This document shows positions 1-7,560 of a stretch of 64,000 bases of DNA, piece by piece. The notes under the pieces are model-generated. The model was not told the origin of the DNA. It searched no databases and saw only the letters and a program-made list of their open reading frames with translations. Numbering within the stretch: the first letter of the stretch is position 1; every line of letters begins with the position of its first letter. Position numbers and translations under genes: made by a program. The DNA is from Bacteroidota bacterium (GTDB lineage: Bacteria; Bacteroidota; Bacteroidia; Cytophagales; Cyclobacteriaceae), in NCBI GenBank assembly GCA_947470895.1, contig CANIVF010000011.1, positions 21,046-85,045 of the forward strand. The letters run 5' to 3'.

Positions 1-104
1 CAGCTTTTTTGTTTTTGGGTTCTTTTTCCTCCATGTAGTTTAAAAGTACCTAATTTTTGAATTCAAATTAAAGTGTTTGTATGGGTTTCGAAGGAAGCCA
101 GTAC

Positions 105-848
105 TTACGATAGCCGGAAATCATTTAAGCGGATATCATCAAGTCCATGTTGATCGAATGGGTTCTCCATTTGATCTTGCACGTTGTAGAGTGAAATCAG
201 GATAAAAGTAGAGATGGCGGATAATAGATAGACAATCCAGGATTCATTCAGCGAGATACCGTCATGCAATTTGTGATACAGGGCAGGAGTGTAGATGATC
301 GGATACATATAAATAAAAATCAGGCAATAGGCCCTGATCGCGATGGGGGTGCGGTGGTTATTCACGGCTTCAATGTTGCTAAGACTCTCATGCACGTCTT
401 TCATGAAACGAAAGATTTTGATGGAAGTGCCATTTCCAATTTGTTCGTTGTTTTGTTTAATGAAGAGAAAGATCTTTCCCACTTCACCATTCAGTTTTTC
501 CTGCGTGCACGTTTTAGGACCAAGATATTCCAGCAGGAAGTCCGGGATCGCTTGTATGATCGCTTGAATTTCTATTTTTTTTTCGGTATCAAGCTTTTTG
601 TTTTCCTGAAAACAGTGATCGATCGTAATCAATCCAGCTTTAAATTTAGACAGGTATTCCAGGGATTTCTCTCTTCTGCTAAACGCACTTCGTATGGTAA
701 ATACCAGCGGGAAGATAATGGCGATACTGATCAGGGCCAGGTCATAGTTATATTGAAACTCCTGGGCCAGAGTTAGGTACGAAACCAGTAATGAAATTCC
801 AATTGCGAAAAGGGTGCGGCTATTCAGAATAGAGAGGTACTTGTTCAT
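105..848 (-). CDS. Bestrophin-like membrane protein
   Basis: 247 aa. Two hydrophobic segments lie near the N-terminus (about residues 12-28 and 36-54) and two near the C-terminus (about 172-190 and 203-222), flanking a polar middle. The C-terminal motif ENPFDQHGLDDIRL resembles the ENPFG...NDL signature after the last helix of bacterial bestrophins (UPF0187), pentameric anion channels. The four-helix arrangement fits that family, but the protein is short and otherwise divergent, so the assignment is tentative. It stands alone, divergent from the small-peptide genes to the right. Confidence 0.5.
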   Translation of the reverse strand: MNKYLSILNSRTLFAIGISLLVSYLTLAQEFQYNYDLALISIAIIFPLVFTIRSAFSRREKSLEYLSKFKAGLITIDHCFQENKKLDTEKKIEIQAIIQAIPDFLLEYLGPKTCTQEKLNGEVGKIFLFIKQNNEQIGNGTSIKIFRFMKDVHESLSNIEAVNNHRTPIAIRAYCLIFIYMYPIIYTPALYHKLHDGISLNESWIVYLLSAISTFILISLYNVQDQMENPFDQHGLDDIRLNDFRLS

Positions 849-1145
849 GAAATAAGATAGGGTTAGGGTGTTTCTGTAAATTTAATGGAATAAATCAGTT
901 TCGGGTATTCATCTATTCATCATCGGCATAAGTAGATGAACAATATTGGTTTAACCGTGATGGGGATCCGGGTTGTTGATGTACTTGATTGGATCATGGC
1001 AATCTCATTTTGTTACCGATTTGATAGGAATGTTCCCAAATTGGGCTGGAATTTGATTAGTAAACCTGTTTTTTAGCCTGATTTATCACTTTTTTGTGCT
1101 GGCATAGAATTTAAGCATAGAGTGATCAACCAAACCATTATTGTC

Positions 1146-1247
1146 ATGAATACTTTAAACGCTTACCGCAAATTCAATGAGAAGTTAATCCTTCGTTTAA
1201 CGATCACCTTTGCTACCATTGGTGCTACTATGCTCTTGTTGCTCTAA
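1146..1247 (+). CDS. 33-aa hydrophobic peptide, first of a tandem pair
   Basis: Small ORF of 33 codons (ATG to TAA). The basic, amphipathic N-terminal half contains YRKFNEKLILRL, and a hydrophobic C-terminal half of about 15 residues ends in TMLLLL. A second ORF of exactly the same length 89 bp downstream encodes a related peptide (YRRFNERLLLQL, ending TMLVLL). The nucleotide sequences differ at many positions while length and pattern are kept, which argues for selection at the protein level. A single-pass membrane peptide is likely. Function is unknown; a type I toxin-like or regulatory membrane peptide are possibilities only. Confidence 0.6.
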   Translation: MNTLNAYRKFNEKLILRLTITFATIGATMLLLL

Positions 1248-1336
1248 TCTGTTTCGGGTAGCCTACCGAAGACCATTTTTTAGTTGATCTTTTTAACAAA
1301 CCATATTTCTATTTAACAAGTAAACCTATCTCTATT

Positions 1337-1438
1337 ATGGAAAATTTAAAATTCTACCGCAGATTTAACGAACGTCTGCTTCTCCAGTTGATTACCGCCT
1401 TCGGAATCGTCAGCATTACTATGCTGGTGTTACTTTGA
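1337..1438 (+). CDS. 33-aa hydrophobic peptide, second of a tandem pair
   Basis: Paralogue of the peptide encoded just upstream, also 33 codons (ATG to TGA). The shared pattern is M-x-x-L-x-x-Y-R-(K/R)-F-N-E-(K/R)-L, a hydrophobic run, then T-M-L-(L/V)-L-L. It lies 28 bp before a strong intrinsic terminator, so the pair probably forms one short rightward transcript. No known family is recognised. Confidence 0.6.
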   Translation: MENLKFYRRFNERLLLQLITAFGIVSITMLVLL

Positions 1439-1466
1439 TTATCTTACGGCTGATCATTTAAAAGAA

Positions 1467-1506
1467 AACCAAAAGGCGATCGGTATGATCGCCTTTTGGT
1501 TTTTTC
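1467..1506 (+). terminator. Strong intrinsic terminator
   Basis: A perfect 15-bp stem (arms 1467-1481 and 1487-1501, 5-nt loop GGTAT) runs straight into a T tract. It ends the transcript of the two small peptide genes. The A-rich 5' flank means it may also work on the opposite strand for the leftward TerB-like gene. Confidence 0.85.
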
Positions 1507-1625
1507 CTGTTTTCAAGATCTACGAAGTAGCTGAATTCATTCTTCAGCTTATGGATTGGTATACAAGATGTTTGTGATCCTTGAGCCTATCGTGGATCAA
1601 TGTGAATAATCTTTCCAGGATATCA

Positions 1626-2075
1626 TTACAAATGAATACCAGCGGCCTTACCACCATGGTGAATGATGGTGGAGTAGAGCGTGATCATTTTTTTTTCTTC
1701 ATCGTTTAATTTACCATCAGCGAGTGCCTGATCCTCTAAAAAACTCACGATGTAATTCCGGGCCTCATCACTTTGCAGGTTCTTATGCACAAGGGCACAC
1801 GAAATGGGAACCTTTACATAGATGGATTTCAGACCACCAATGGCCACTTCTTGAGTGAGGTAATCGTACAACGCCTCGCATTCCTTCCTGGCTTGTTCAG
1901 GTGTAATTTGAAACCAGCCAGAGAGCTGTGCGGTAGATGCTTTTAAATCATTCAATTCGCCTTCCGTAAAATTGCCGTCCGACATACCGATACAAATGAT
2001 CGGATTCAAAGCATGTTGAAAGAGCGTCATTTTGAATTGCGGATTTTCCATAACCAGTTTATTTCGAAGAAGCAA
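1626..2075 (-). CDS. TerB-like (tellurite-resistance TerB fold) protein
   Basis: 149 aa from the first start; a second Met (residue 9, position 2051) is an equally good start. Two acidic helix-turn signatures, MSDGNFTEGELNDL near residue 32 and LADGKLNDEEKKMI near residue 118, are typical of the all-helical TerB-like domain (PF05099-type), in which conserved acidic residues may bind metal. No signal peptide, so probably cytoplasmic. The family is linked to stress and membrane-associated complexes, but the specific role here is unknown. A small hydrophobic ORF lies directly upstream on the same strand. Confidence 0.55.
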   Translation of the reverse strand: MLLRNKLVMENPQFKMTLFQHALNPIICIGMSDGNFTEGELNDLKASTAQLSGWFQITPEQARKECEALYDYLTQEVAIGGLKSIYVKVPISCALVHKNLQSDEARNYIVSFLEDQALADGKLNDEEKKMITLYSTIIHHGGKAAGIHL

Positions 2076-2109
2076 AAATAGAAACTTTGACCGGAAAAGT
2101 TACGTTCAC

Positions 2110-2217
2110 TTAAACCAGAAGACTTAATACCAAAGAATACATTCCCAGAATAAGTGATAACATAATTAAGCTCATAAATGCTATGGCTTTTAGTTTGATT
2201 TGGAGCATGCGTAACAT
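2110..2217 (-). CDS. Possible 35-aa hydrophobic peptide
   Basis: The ORF is open from 2292 (60 codons), but an internal ATG at 2217 gives a 35-residue peptide with basic residues at the start (LQIKLKAIAF) and one hydrophobic stretch to the end. It sits 34 bp upstream of the TerB-like gene on the same strand. It resembles the tandem 33-aa peptides in size and layout but not clearly in sequence. Chance coding cannot be excluded. Confidence 0.35.
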   Translation of the reverse strand: MLRMLQIKLKAIAFMSLIMLSLILGMYSLVLSLLV

Positions 2218-2292
2218 AATAGAGATGTTTAAATTTTGAAACCTTTTTTCTTTTTTTAACCTTTTTTCCCTCATTGATGATTCAAAAGTCAT

Positions 2293-2674
2293 TGAAATGG
2301 CATTCCCATAAAACGGAGTATTCCTGATTTAATCAAAATCAGTACAACCCTGATAACTCCAGAAGTTGTTCTTGCGAAGCCGTTGCCTATTATTCTTTCA
2401 TGGTGGAGTCTCGATAGCTTGCCTGTCGGCTCTCCTCCTGGAAAACAGCCGGAGACTCGGCCTGGAAAAACAACACCTATAATGGCTAGATAAATAACCC
2501 AAATATTGAGGACGACTAGAGGACAACAAACTGCCAACGAACACGGAATGAATCAGGTGTCAATATATTTGGGGGAGGCTGGCAATTTGGTAGTCGGGTT
2601 TGCATGTTTTTTAAGTCGAAAGTCAATATTCGATTTCCGGGGGGTGAGAAGGGAGGTTGCACTCAGCCCCGCAT
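2293..2674. other. Non-coding spacer with an imperfect cruciform
   Basis: No convincing gene. A nested inverted repeat is present: outer arms GAGTCTC (2406-2412) and GAGACTC (2452-2458), inner arms CGGCT (2427-2431) and AGCCG (2447-2451). It could fold as a hairpin in DNA or RNA. The ORFs here have no recognisable protein features. Confidence 0.4.
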
Positions 2675-2729
2675 TATACCCTTACTATACCCTTACTATA
2701 CCCTTAGTATACCCTTAGTATACCCTTAG
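2675..2729. repeat. Five 11-bp tandem repeats
   Basis: Five consecutive units of TATACCCTTA(C/G): two ending in C, then three ending in G. The 11-bp period is close to one helical turn, so each unit presents the same DNA face. It lies 245 bp upstream of the tRNA gene. Possible uses are a protein-binding array or simple replication slippage. Confidence 0.85.
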
Positions 2730-2974
2730 TAAGCCCGGCTTTGTCTAGTCCTAAAATTGTAATTACCATTACAAAATTATTTATTACAACCCCCACAAAA
2801 TTCAGTCGGTATGCATTGATACCGTAATCGGCACACGCTGCAGTCCTGATCTACTAAATGTGTAAAGGGGGGTAATTGTTGACTGAATGGAAAACAGGCC
2901 GAAAACCATTATGGGCAGTAAATCAAATCTTTGGTTATTAATGGTCGAATCACTAAAATTGCATCCCTAAACAA

Positions 2975-3048
2975 GGGCCCATAGCTCAGCTGGTTAGAGC
3001 ACTTGACTCATAATCAAGGGGTCGCTGGATCGTGCCCAGCTGGGCCCA
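2975..3048 (+). tRNA. tRNA with CAT anticodon (Met elongator or Ile2)
   Basis: Complete cloverleaf. The 7-bp acceptor stem is GGGCCCA/TGGGCCC, the D stem GCTC/GAGC, the anticodon stem CTTGA/TCAAG with loop CTCATAA (anticodon CAT at 3009-3011), and the T stem GCTGG/CCAGC; the discriminator is A and CCA is not encoded. The anticodon stem lacks the GGG/CCC pairs of initiators, so it is elongator Met or lysidine-modified Ile(CAU). The T loop reads ATCGTGC instead of the usual TTCRANY. A degenerate copy of its 3' half is found 40.8 kb downstream. Confidence 0.9.
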
Positions 3049-3060
3049 CTTAATAATCAG

Positions 3061-3088
3061 GGAGTTACAATTCAGTAACTCCTTTTTT
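3061..3088 (+). terminator. tRNA terminator
   Basis: The stem GGAGTTAC/GTAACTCC (8 bp, loop AATTCA) is followed by six T, 12 bp after the tRNA. A related hairpin follows the tRNA fragment near 43.8 kb. Confidence 0.85.
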
Positions 3089-3368
3089 GTTTATCACTTT
3101 AACACTTTTTGATAATTAGCTGGCGGATTGGGCATTGTGAAGTTGACTAAGACGAGTGGTTAAGCTCTCTACCTCACTTTTGCGAGAACAAGGAAAAATC
3201 TATTGCCTAATTCCGTTCTAATAGTGGCCAAACTCTTTCTTAAACATAAAAATCTCCATCAACAAATCATAGCAGGCTTTGTAAACCGGTAAATCATAGT
3301 GCAGCGCCATTTCTTAAATTCTCAAAAAAAAATTGCCCACTTCCCGGGACAAAATGCAAATAACCAAA

Positions 3369-4832
3369 TCAATCCCTGACGCAACGCACAGAGAAACCCC
3401 AACCCTTATCGGAATACATCCTGCCTGCTCTGCCAGCGTTATGGAAAAGAATGCGGTTCCAGGCAGTACCAGTCTTGAATTCTGAAGAACTCCACCAGTA
3501 CCCGAAGTTGCCAAGGGAGTGGAAGGTTGACGATCGATTGGTGATTCTTAAGCCACCCGGAAGGCCTGCAATACCGCTGGTGTTATCTCCGTTTCCATTT
3601 TTAACCCATCCGCTGGTGCTTTTCATTTTTCGTCCTCCAGTAGTTTCTCCTCCTAAATAGTTGGTTGTGGCTGTCCATTCTCCATCACTTGGAATATGCC
3701 AGCCCTGGGGCGCCAGGCCGCGCGGGTCGTTTACCGCATACCAGTTATAGAGCTTGCCGTATGTGCGCCCGTTGGTGGGGTCGTTGTTATAGTAACACCA
3801 GGCGGATTGTTTGTTTTCGCCTGCGCGCTTCCATTCTTCTTCTGTTTTTGCTTCTGGTATTACCTCGCCATTGGCAAAATGGTCAACGTTCAAATTTTTG
3901 CCCAACCATTCTTGTGTGCCCACAGTAACGGTGCGCGCATCGGCAGTACCGTAGCCATAGTCGAGTGTAGTTGTAACCGGTGCTATATATACAGGCTCGG
4001 TTTTTACAATTGGCTGCGTTGTGGGTTGCGTGTTGGTTGCATCAGTGCCTGGGGTGAAATAAAAGTCTCCGGTATAATCGGAGGCAATCCAGGGGCGCTG
4101 CTCGTTGCCTGATTCGATGGCCACGTCACGGGCAACTTGCTTGAACACTTGCTCGATATTAAGGCCTTCGGTATTGATGTATTGCAGTAGCTTGGAAGTG
4201 AAAAGACCATTGCGGCCTGTGCCATCACTGGCCACTGAACCGGGCTTGGTCGCATAAACTATATAGGAGCCTTGGGGAGTGTCCACCATGCTCAACCCTT
4301 TTTCCCCCGAGCGGCTAAAACTGCGGAAGGGGTTGTTGCGGCAGGCATCGAGCACAAAGATGTTCAGTCCATTGCCTGCTTCTTGTATGGCGCGCATCAC
4401 GTAATCCATGTTCACGCATTGGTCGTCCAGGTCGGCTTCAATCTGAGGGTCGGCCTGGGTTGGTATCAGGTAATTAACACCCTTTACTTGCATGCCGTGG
4501 CCGGAGTAAAATACCAGGCCTGCAGCGTTTGGATTGCCCTGTAACAATTTGAAATATTTCAAAATGCCCTCTTGCATAACACGCTTGGTGGCAGGCTCAA
4601 ATACTTCCACCACGGTGAAGCCCTTCTTTTTGAGGGTAGCGGCCATGTCGCGCGCATCGTTGAGCGAGTTTTGCAGAGGGGCAACATGCAGATAGGATTT
4701 TACGCCTATGATGAGGGCGTATTTTTGTTGTTGTGCAAGGGTGTGCTGGCTAATTACAACGCATAATGCAACCGTATAAAGAACTTTGGTTAATAGGTTT
4801 TTCAAAAAAATATTGATTAAGTAGGTTGTCAT
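3369..4832 (-). CDS. Exported caspase-fold protease fused to a FISUMP domain
   Basis: 487 aa. An N-terminal signal peptide ends near TLAQ (residues 31-34). Residues about 37-260 are a peptidase C14 (metacaspase/caspase) domain with the catalytic dyad His112 (FYSGHGM) and Cys164 (VLDACRNNP), so it should be active. A Thr/Pro-rich linker follows, then a C-terminal Fib_succ_major (FISUMP) domain from about 305 with WLGKNLNV, GKLYNWYAV and GWHIPSDGEW motifs, a module of exported Bacteroidota and Fibrobacter proteins. Substrate unknown; the signal peptide places it outside the cytoplasm. It is the first gene after the tRNA and the first of three caspase-fold genes in the island. Confidence 0.85.
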   Translation of the reverse strand: MTTYLINIFLKNLLTKVLYTVALCVVISQHTLAQQQKYALIIGVKSYLHVAPLQNSLNDARDMAATLKKKGFTVVEVFEPATKRVMQEGILKYFKLLQGNPNAAGLVFYSGHGMQVKGVNYLIPTQADPQIEADLDDQCVNMDYVMRAIQEAGNGLNIFVLDACRNNPFRSFSRSGEKGLSMVDTPQGSYIVYATKPGSVASDGTGRNGLFTSKLLQYINTEGLNIEQVFKQVARDVAIESGNEQRPWIASDYTGDFYFTPGTDATNTQPTTQPIVKTEPVYIAPVTTTLDYGYGTADARTVTVGTQEWLGKNLNVDHFANGEVIPEAKTEEEWKRAGENKQSAWCYYNNDPTNGRTYGKLYNWYAVNDPRGLAPQGWHIPSDGEWTATTNYLGGETTGGRKMKSTSGWVKNGNGDNTSGIAGLPGGLRITNRSSTFHSLGNFGYWWSSSEFKTGTAWNRILFHNAGRAGRMYSDKGWGFSVRCVRD

Positions 4833-4992
4833 CCAGTAAGGATTTTATAAAAATAGTTATTTACAATGCAATACAATGCAACCAACCTTTTTTATTCTAC
4901 TCCTTGCATACAATTTGCATACATTTTGTGAAGTAATCTTCCAATAAAGGAAAACAACAGCGGTGCTAATTCTCTAGCTTGTGGGTAATCTT

Positions 4993-5067
4993 TTAAAACA
5001 ACATTCCGCTATCTACCTTCTAAAGTACCTTTGGAACATTGGATGATTCCTTTCTGCTGGTGATCAG
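4993..5067 (-). pseudogene. 3' remnant of a second SRAP (HMCES/YedK) gene
   Basis: The minus-strand translation reads LITSRKESSNVPKVL, a stop, then KVDSGMLF and the terminal TAA. This is nearly identical to the last 24 residues of the SRAP protein encoded at 7561-8289, with the Glu codon turned into TAG. No further homology is seen upstream. The surrounding spacer (4833-5279) holds no other feature I can support. Confidence 0.75.
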
Positions 5068-5279
5068 ACCGCATGCTCTTGATTGAAAAAGCTAAGCAAT
5101 CCGCAGAAGATTTTTACCCAGTTTATAAAAAGCAGAAGTGAGATAAGGTGTAACCACATCCTTACCCATTAAACAGGAAAAAGAATTCCTCCTACCTCGA
5201 ATCTATTATTAATATAGCATTTATTGGCAAGAGTAAAGACTTAATAGATTCAACAATCTTCATTGTCTGAGAACATGGT

Positions 5280-5441
5280 ATGAAAGCCGTTTACACTTTT
5301 ATTTTACCCATACTCTATACTACTTTGTTCCCCTCTTGCTGTGGCAGTAATCTTGCTAAAGATATAGATTACGGTTTGGTAAATGTGCCATCGGAAGGGA
5401 TTGAACTGCAAATAAAAGACCATACGAAATTCACCAATTAA
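5280..5441 (+). CDS. Small (53 aa) putative lipoprotein
   Basis: ATG to TAA, 53 codons. A hydrophobic N-terminus (VYTFILPILYTTLFPSCCGS) with a Cys pair near residue 20 resembles a lipoprotein signal. The remaining 30 residues match nothing I know. It lies 33 bp upstream of the MORN-like lipoprotein on the same strand. It may be the truncated start of a longer lipoprotein. Confidence 0.4.
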   Translation: MKAVYTFILPILYTTLFPSCCGSNLAKDIDYGLVNVPSEGIELQIKDHTKFTN

Positions 5442-5474
5442 TTACTAGTTTTAACAGATTAAGACGAAAGTGGT

Positions 5475-6002
5475 ATGTTAATGAGAAAATCGAATTGGAT
5501 AGTACTGGGAGTGATTATTGTAATGGCTAGCTGTTCGAGTAATGATTATGCGGATGTTAGCGGGCCTGATTTTGCAACCACAGAAAACGTTACCTATTAC
5601 AAGGGGAAACCTTACAATGGAAAAGGATATGAATTTCATGAAATATGGGGTGCTACTTTTGTCGGTTTATACAAGAATGGATTAATGGAGGGCGAATGGA
5701 AAAGTTATGCTGAACACGGACGGGTAATGGATATAATAACTTATAAAAATGGTATTCAGTCTGGTCTATTTATAAAATATTTTGATGATGGAAAGCCCTT
5801 GCTTAAAGGTTCATTTCTAAATGGTTTAGAAGAAGGAAGATGGGAACTTTATTATGATAACGGTCAATTAATCGGATATTCTACTTTTGTTAACGGTAAG
5901 CGTATTGGTAAACGCGAGGAATTTAAAAAAGATGGCTCCCCATGGTTTACTAAGTACTATGATAATGGTGTTGAAGTAAGATGTGAAGGTGATTGTGACT
6001 AA
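5475..6002 (+). CDS. YwqK-like MORN-repeat lipoprotein
   Basis: 175 aa lipoprotein: signal peptide with lipobox MASC (Cys20). It carries at least four MORN_2-type repeats of the YxNGxxxGxW kind (LYKNGLMEGEWKSY, TYKNGIQSGLFIKYF, SFLNGLEEGRWELYY, TFVNGKRIGKREEF, YYDNGVEV). Such repeat proteins are often annotated as YwqK-family antitoxins, although here the signal points to a membrane-anchored protein of unknown partner. No toxin-like gene is adjacent. Downstream DNA is IS debris. Confidence 0.8.
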   Translation: MLMRKSNWIVLGVIIVMASCSSNDYADVSGPDFATTENVTYYKGKPYNGKGYEFHEIWGATFVGLYKNGLMEGEWKSYAEHGRVMDIITYKNGIQSGLFIKYFDDGKPLLKGSFLNGLEEGRWELYYDNGQLIGYSTFVNGKRIGKREEFKKDGSPWFTKYYDNGVEVRCEGDCD

Positions 6003-6157
6003 GGTCAATATTTTTGTAATAATGGCAGACAAAGAAATAGAGTTTCTCAAGGGACTCCTAACTTAATGCCTTTAATGCTGTAGTGATTTTGCCATTGATC
6101 TGAAAGGAGGGTTAGTTCACCTCAAAACGAGATCACGGGTGCATCAAATCCTACTGC

Positions 6158-6308
6158 CGTGGGGTGGGTCAGATCATTCCCGGAATAGACGGTACAGTTC
6201 AATTCCGAAACAAGTGGTACAGTTCAATTCCGAAATACCCGGTACTGACCCTTCCCGAAATGAGTGGCTCTGCATTCCCGAAATACCTGGTCAGGCTATT
6301 CCGAAATA
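6158..6308. mobile_element. IS21-family end repeats, set 1
   Basis: At least four degenerate direct repeats built on GGTACAGTTCAATTCCGAAA followed by a short spacer, drifting to variants such as CTGCATTCCCGAAATACCTG. IS21-family elements are known for multiple subterminal transposase-binding repeats at their ends. It precedes an istB-like gene tail, so an internally deleted element is the likely source. Confidence 0.55.
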
Positions 6309-6353
6309 TTCAATTTACAAAGCTTGCTTTGGCTAAACATATCGAAGACAGAC

Positions 6354-6452
6354 ATGGGAACTCGACTACATGCCGATGCAATCCTGGATCGTTTGATAAA
6401 CGGATCTCATCGTCTCGATCTGAAGGGAGAATCGTTAAGAAAAAAATCGTAA
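6354..6452 (+). pseudogene. IstB (IS21 helper ATPase) C-terminal fragment
   Basis: The frame reads HADAILDRLINGSHRLDL then KGESLRKKS and stop, which matches the C-terminal end of IS21 IstB AAA+ transposition proteins. The rest of the domain (Walker motifs) is absent. It lies between two sets of IS21-like end repeats. Confidence 0.75.
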
Positions 6453-6507
6453 GATTGTAAACAAAATCGTTCTATGAGATACTGCTTTTCCACATCACCC
6501 CACTGAG

Positions 6508-6725
6508 GGTCAGTATCATGAGAATCCGGACCGAAGGGGGCAACATCGTAAGAATAGATCATGATCCAGAGGGGACAGCATCATGAGAATAAGCTTCAGT
6601 GGGGGGTCAAGATGATGAGAATCCCATGTTAATAAAACTCGTTCACCCGGGCCCGAATTTTAAGGGGTCAGTATCATGAGAACTGGGGTGAACATTATGA
6701 GAATGAGGGGTCAGTATGGATGAGA
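6508..6725. mobile_element. IS21-family end repeats, set 2 (seven copies)
   Basis: Seven degenerate copies of GGGGTCAGTATCATGAGAAT, at about 6508, 6536, 6571, 6602, 6663, 6685 and 6706. This is the array expected at an IS21-type terminus. The sequence differs from set 1, so two different elements seem to have met here. The last copy runs directly into the helicase fragment, marking an insertion point near 6725. Confidence 0.55.
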
Positions 6726-6973
6726 ATATACAAAAGGCTTATGAATATGTTGTAAACGGAAAAAGTGCAATTGAATGGATAATGGAACGCTATAGAGTTA
6801 CGGTTGATCTTAATAGCAAAGGAGAAGGAAGCGGCATCAAAAACGACCCGAACGATTGGGCAACAGAAACAGGTAACCCACGGTACATTCTGGATTTGCT
6901 TTTAAGTGTTATAAACGTAAGTGTTCAAACTGTTGATATTGTAAATAATTTACCTAAAGTAAATTTCTCTTAA
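6716..6973 (+). pseudogene. C-terminal fragment of an ISP-type/COG4889 helicase-restriction protein
   Basis: 85 aa. KAYEYVVNGKSAIEWIMERY, then NDPNDW, NPRYILDLLLSVI and VDIVNNLPKV are the closing motifs of large DEAD/DEAH helicase-methyltransferase proteins (type ISP restriction enzymes and the related predicted-helicase family, normally over 1000 aa). The whole helicase, nuclease and methylase portion is missing, cut off by IS21-type repeats at the 5' side. It ends 6 bp before the XseA-like fragment. Confidence 0.75.
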
Positions 6974-6979
6974 AATAAA

Positions 6980-7288
6980 TTGCCAACCTCAATACAACAT
7001 ATCCGGTTATCAGAACTGAATAAACAAATTCAGGCAGTAATTGAAAATAAGTTCAATGAATTAACCCTTTGGGTCATTGCAGACATTACAAATCATAGCT
7101 TCAAGGAAAAAACCAACTATCATTATTTTGATTTAGTTGAAAAAGCAGAGAGTTCAAATGAGTTAGTTGCAAAAATTTCAGGAAAAGCCTGGGGAACAGG
7201 TTCAAGTAAATTAAGAGAATTTGAAAGAATTACTGGCCAAAAATTTACCAACAACATAAATGTACTTGTAAGGGTAAAGGTCAATTAC
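6980..7288 (+). pseudogene. Exonuclease VII large subunit (XseA) N-terminal fragment
   Basis: About 100 residues from a TTG start. RLSELNKQIQAVIE, then LTLWVIADITNHSF, YHYFDLVEK, ISGKAW and NVLVRVKVNYW follow the OB-fold DNA-binding domain at the start of XseA. The catalytic C-terminal 300 residues are missing because an IS21-like element begins at 7289. The few extra codons up to 7309 come from that element. Exonuclease activity is not expected. Confidence 0.7.
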
Positions 7289-7515
7289 TGGATATTCCGG
7301 TCTAATTGACCACCATTTTCCGGAGCAAATTGACCACCTGATTTAAGTTATAGATTTATTGAGATCAGTTGACCTAAACAGCTTATTGAATAGGCTAACA
7401 AAGCGACTTTTCTAAATCACTATCGATGGCCAACATTTTTTAACTCAGATAATGACTTGACTTATAGTGGTTGCTTTACTGCGGAATGAAGTGGTCACGT
7501 TAACCGGAATATCCA
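7289..7515. mobile_element. Internally deleted IS21-like element (MITE), copy 1
   Basis: 227 bp with perfect 13-bp terminal inverted repeats TGGATATTCCGGT (7289-7301) and ACCGGAATATCCA (7503-7515). Subterminal repeats (ATTGACCACC, TTCCGGAGCAAATTGACCAC) are typical of IS21-type ends with 5'-TG...CA-3' tips. No coding capacity. It truncates the XseA-like gene. A second copy lies in direct orientation at 9547-9744. Confidence 0.75.
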
Positions 7516-7520
7516 CCCCT

Positions 7521-7541
7521 CTAATCAAACTTGTTAGAACA
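7521..7541. repeat. 21-bp dispersed repeat, copy 1
   Basis: Identical over 21 bp to 43075-43095, both preceded by a C-rich run. One copy is next to the IS21-like MITE, the other near the right end of the island, so it probably marks debris of one lost mobile element. Confidence 0.6.
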
Positions 7542-7560
7542 ACCCTATCTAGGAAAGACA

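Noticed and set aside
264..776. Plus-strand ORFs of 170 and 74 codons
   Set aside because: They lie wholly antisense to the bestrophin-like gene and have no protein-like features.
2289..2718. ORFs of 82 and 70 codons in the spacer before the tRNA
   Set aside because: Their composition follows a hairpin and an 11-bp tandem repeat; no start context or family similarity.
2675..2729. CRISPR array
   Set aside because: Units are 11 bp with no spacers and no cas genes are near; the same applies to the 20-bp IS repeats at 6508-6725.
6120..6165. tRNA-like fragment around ATCACGGGTGCATCAAATCC
   Set aside because: Only a loose T-arm resemblance; no stem pairs and no acceptor sequence.
6139..6460. Overlapping ORFs of 62-98 codons
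   Set aside because: They are readings of IS21 end repeats; only the istB tail in one frame is real coding relic.
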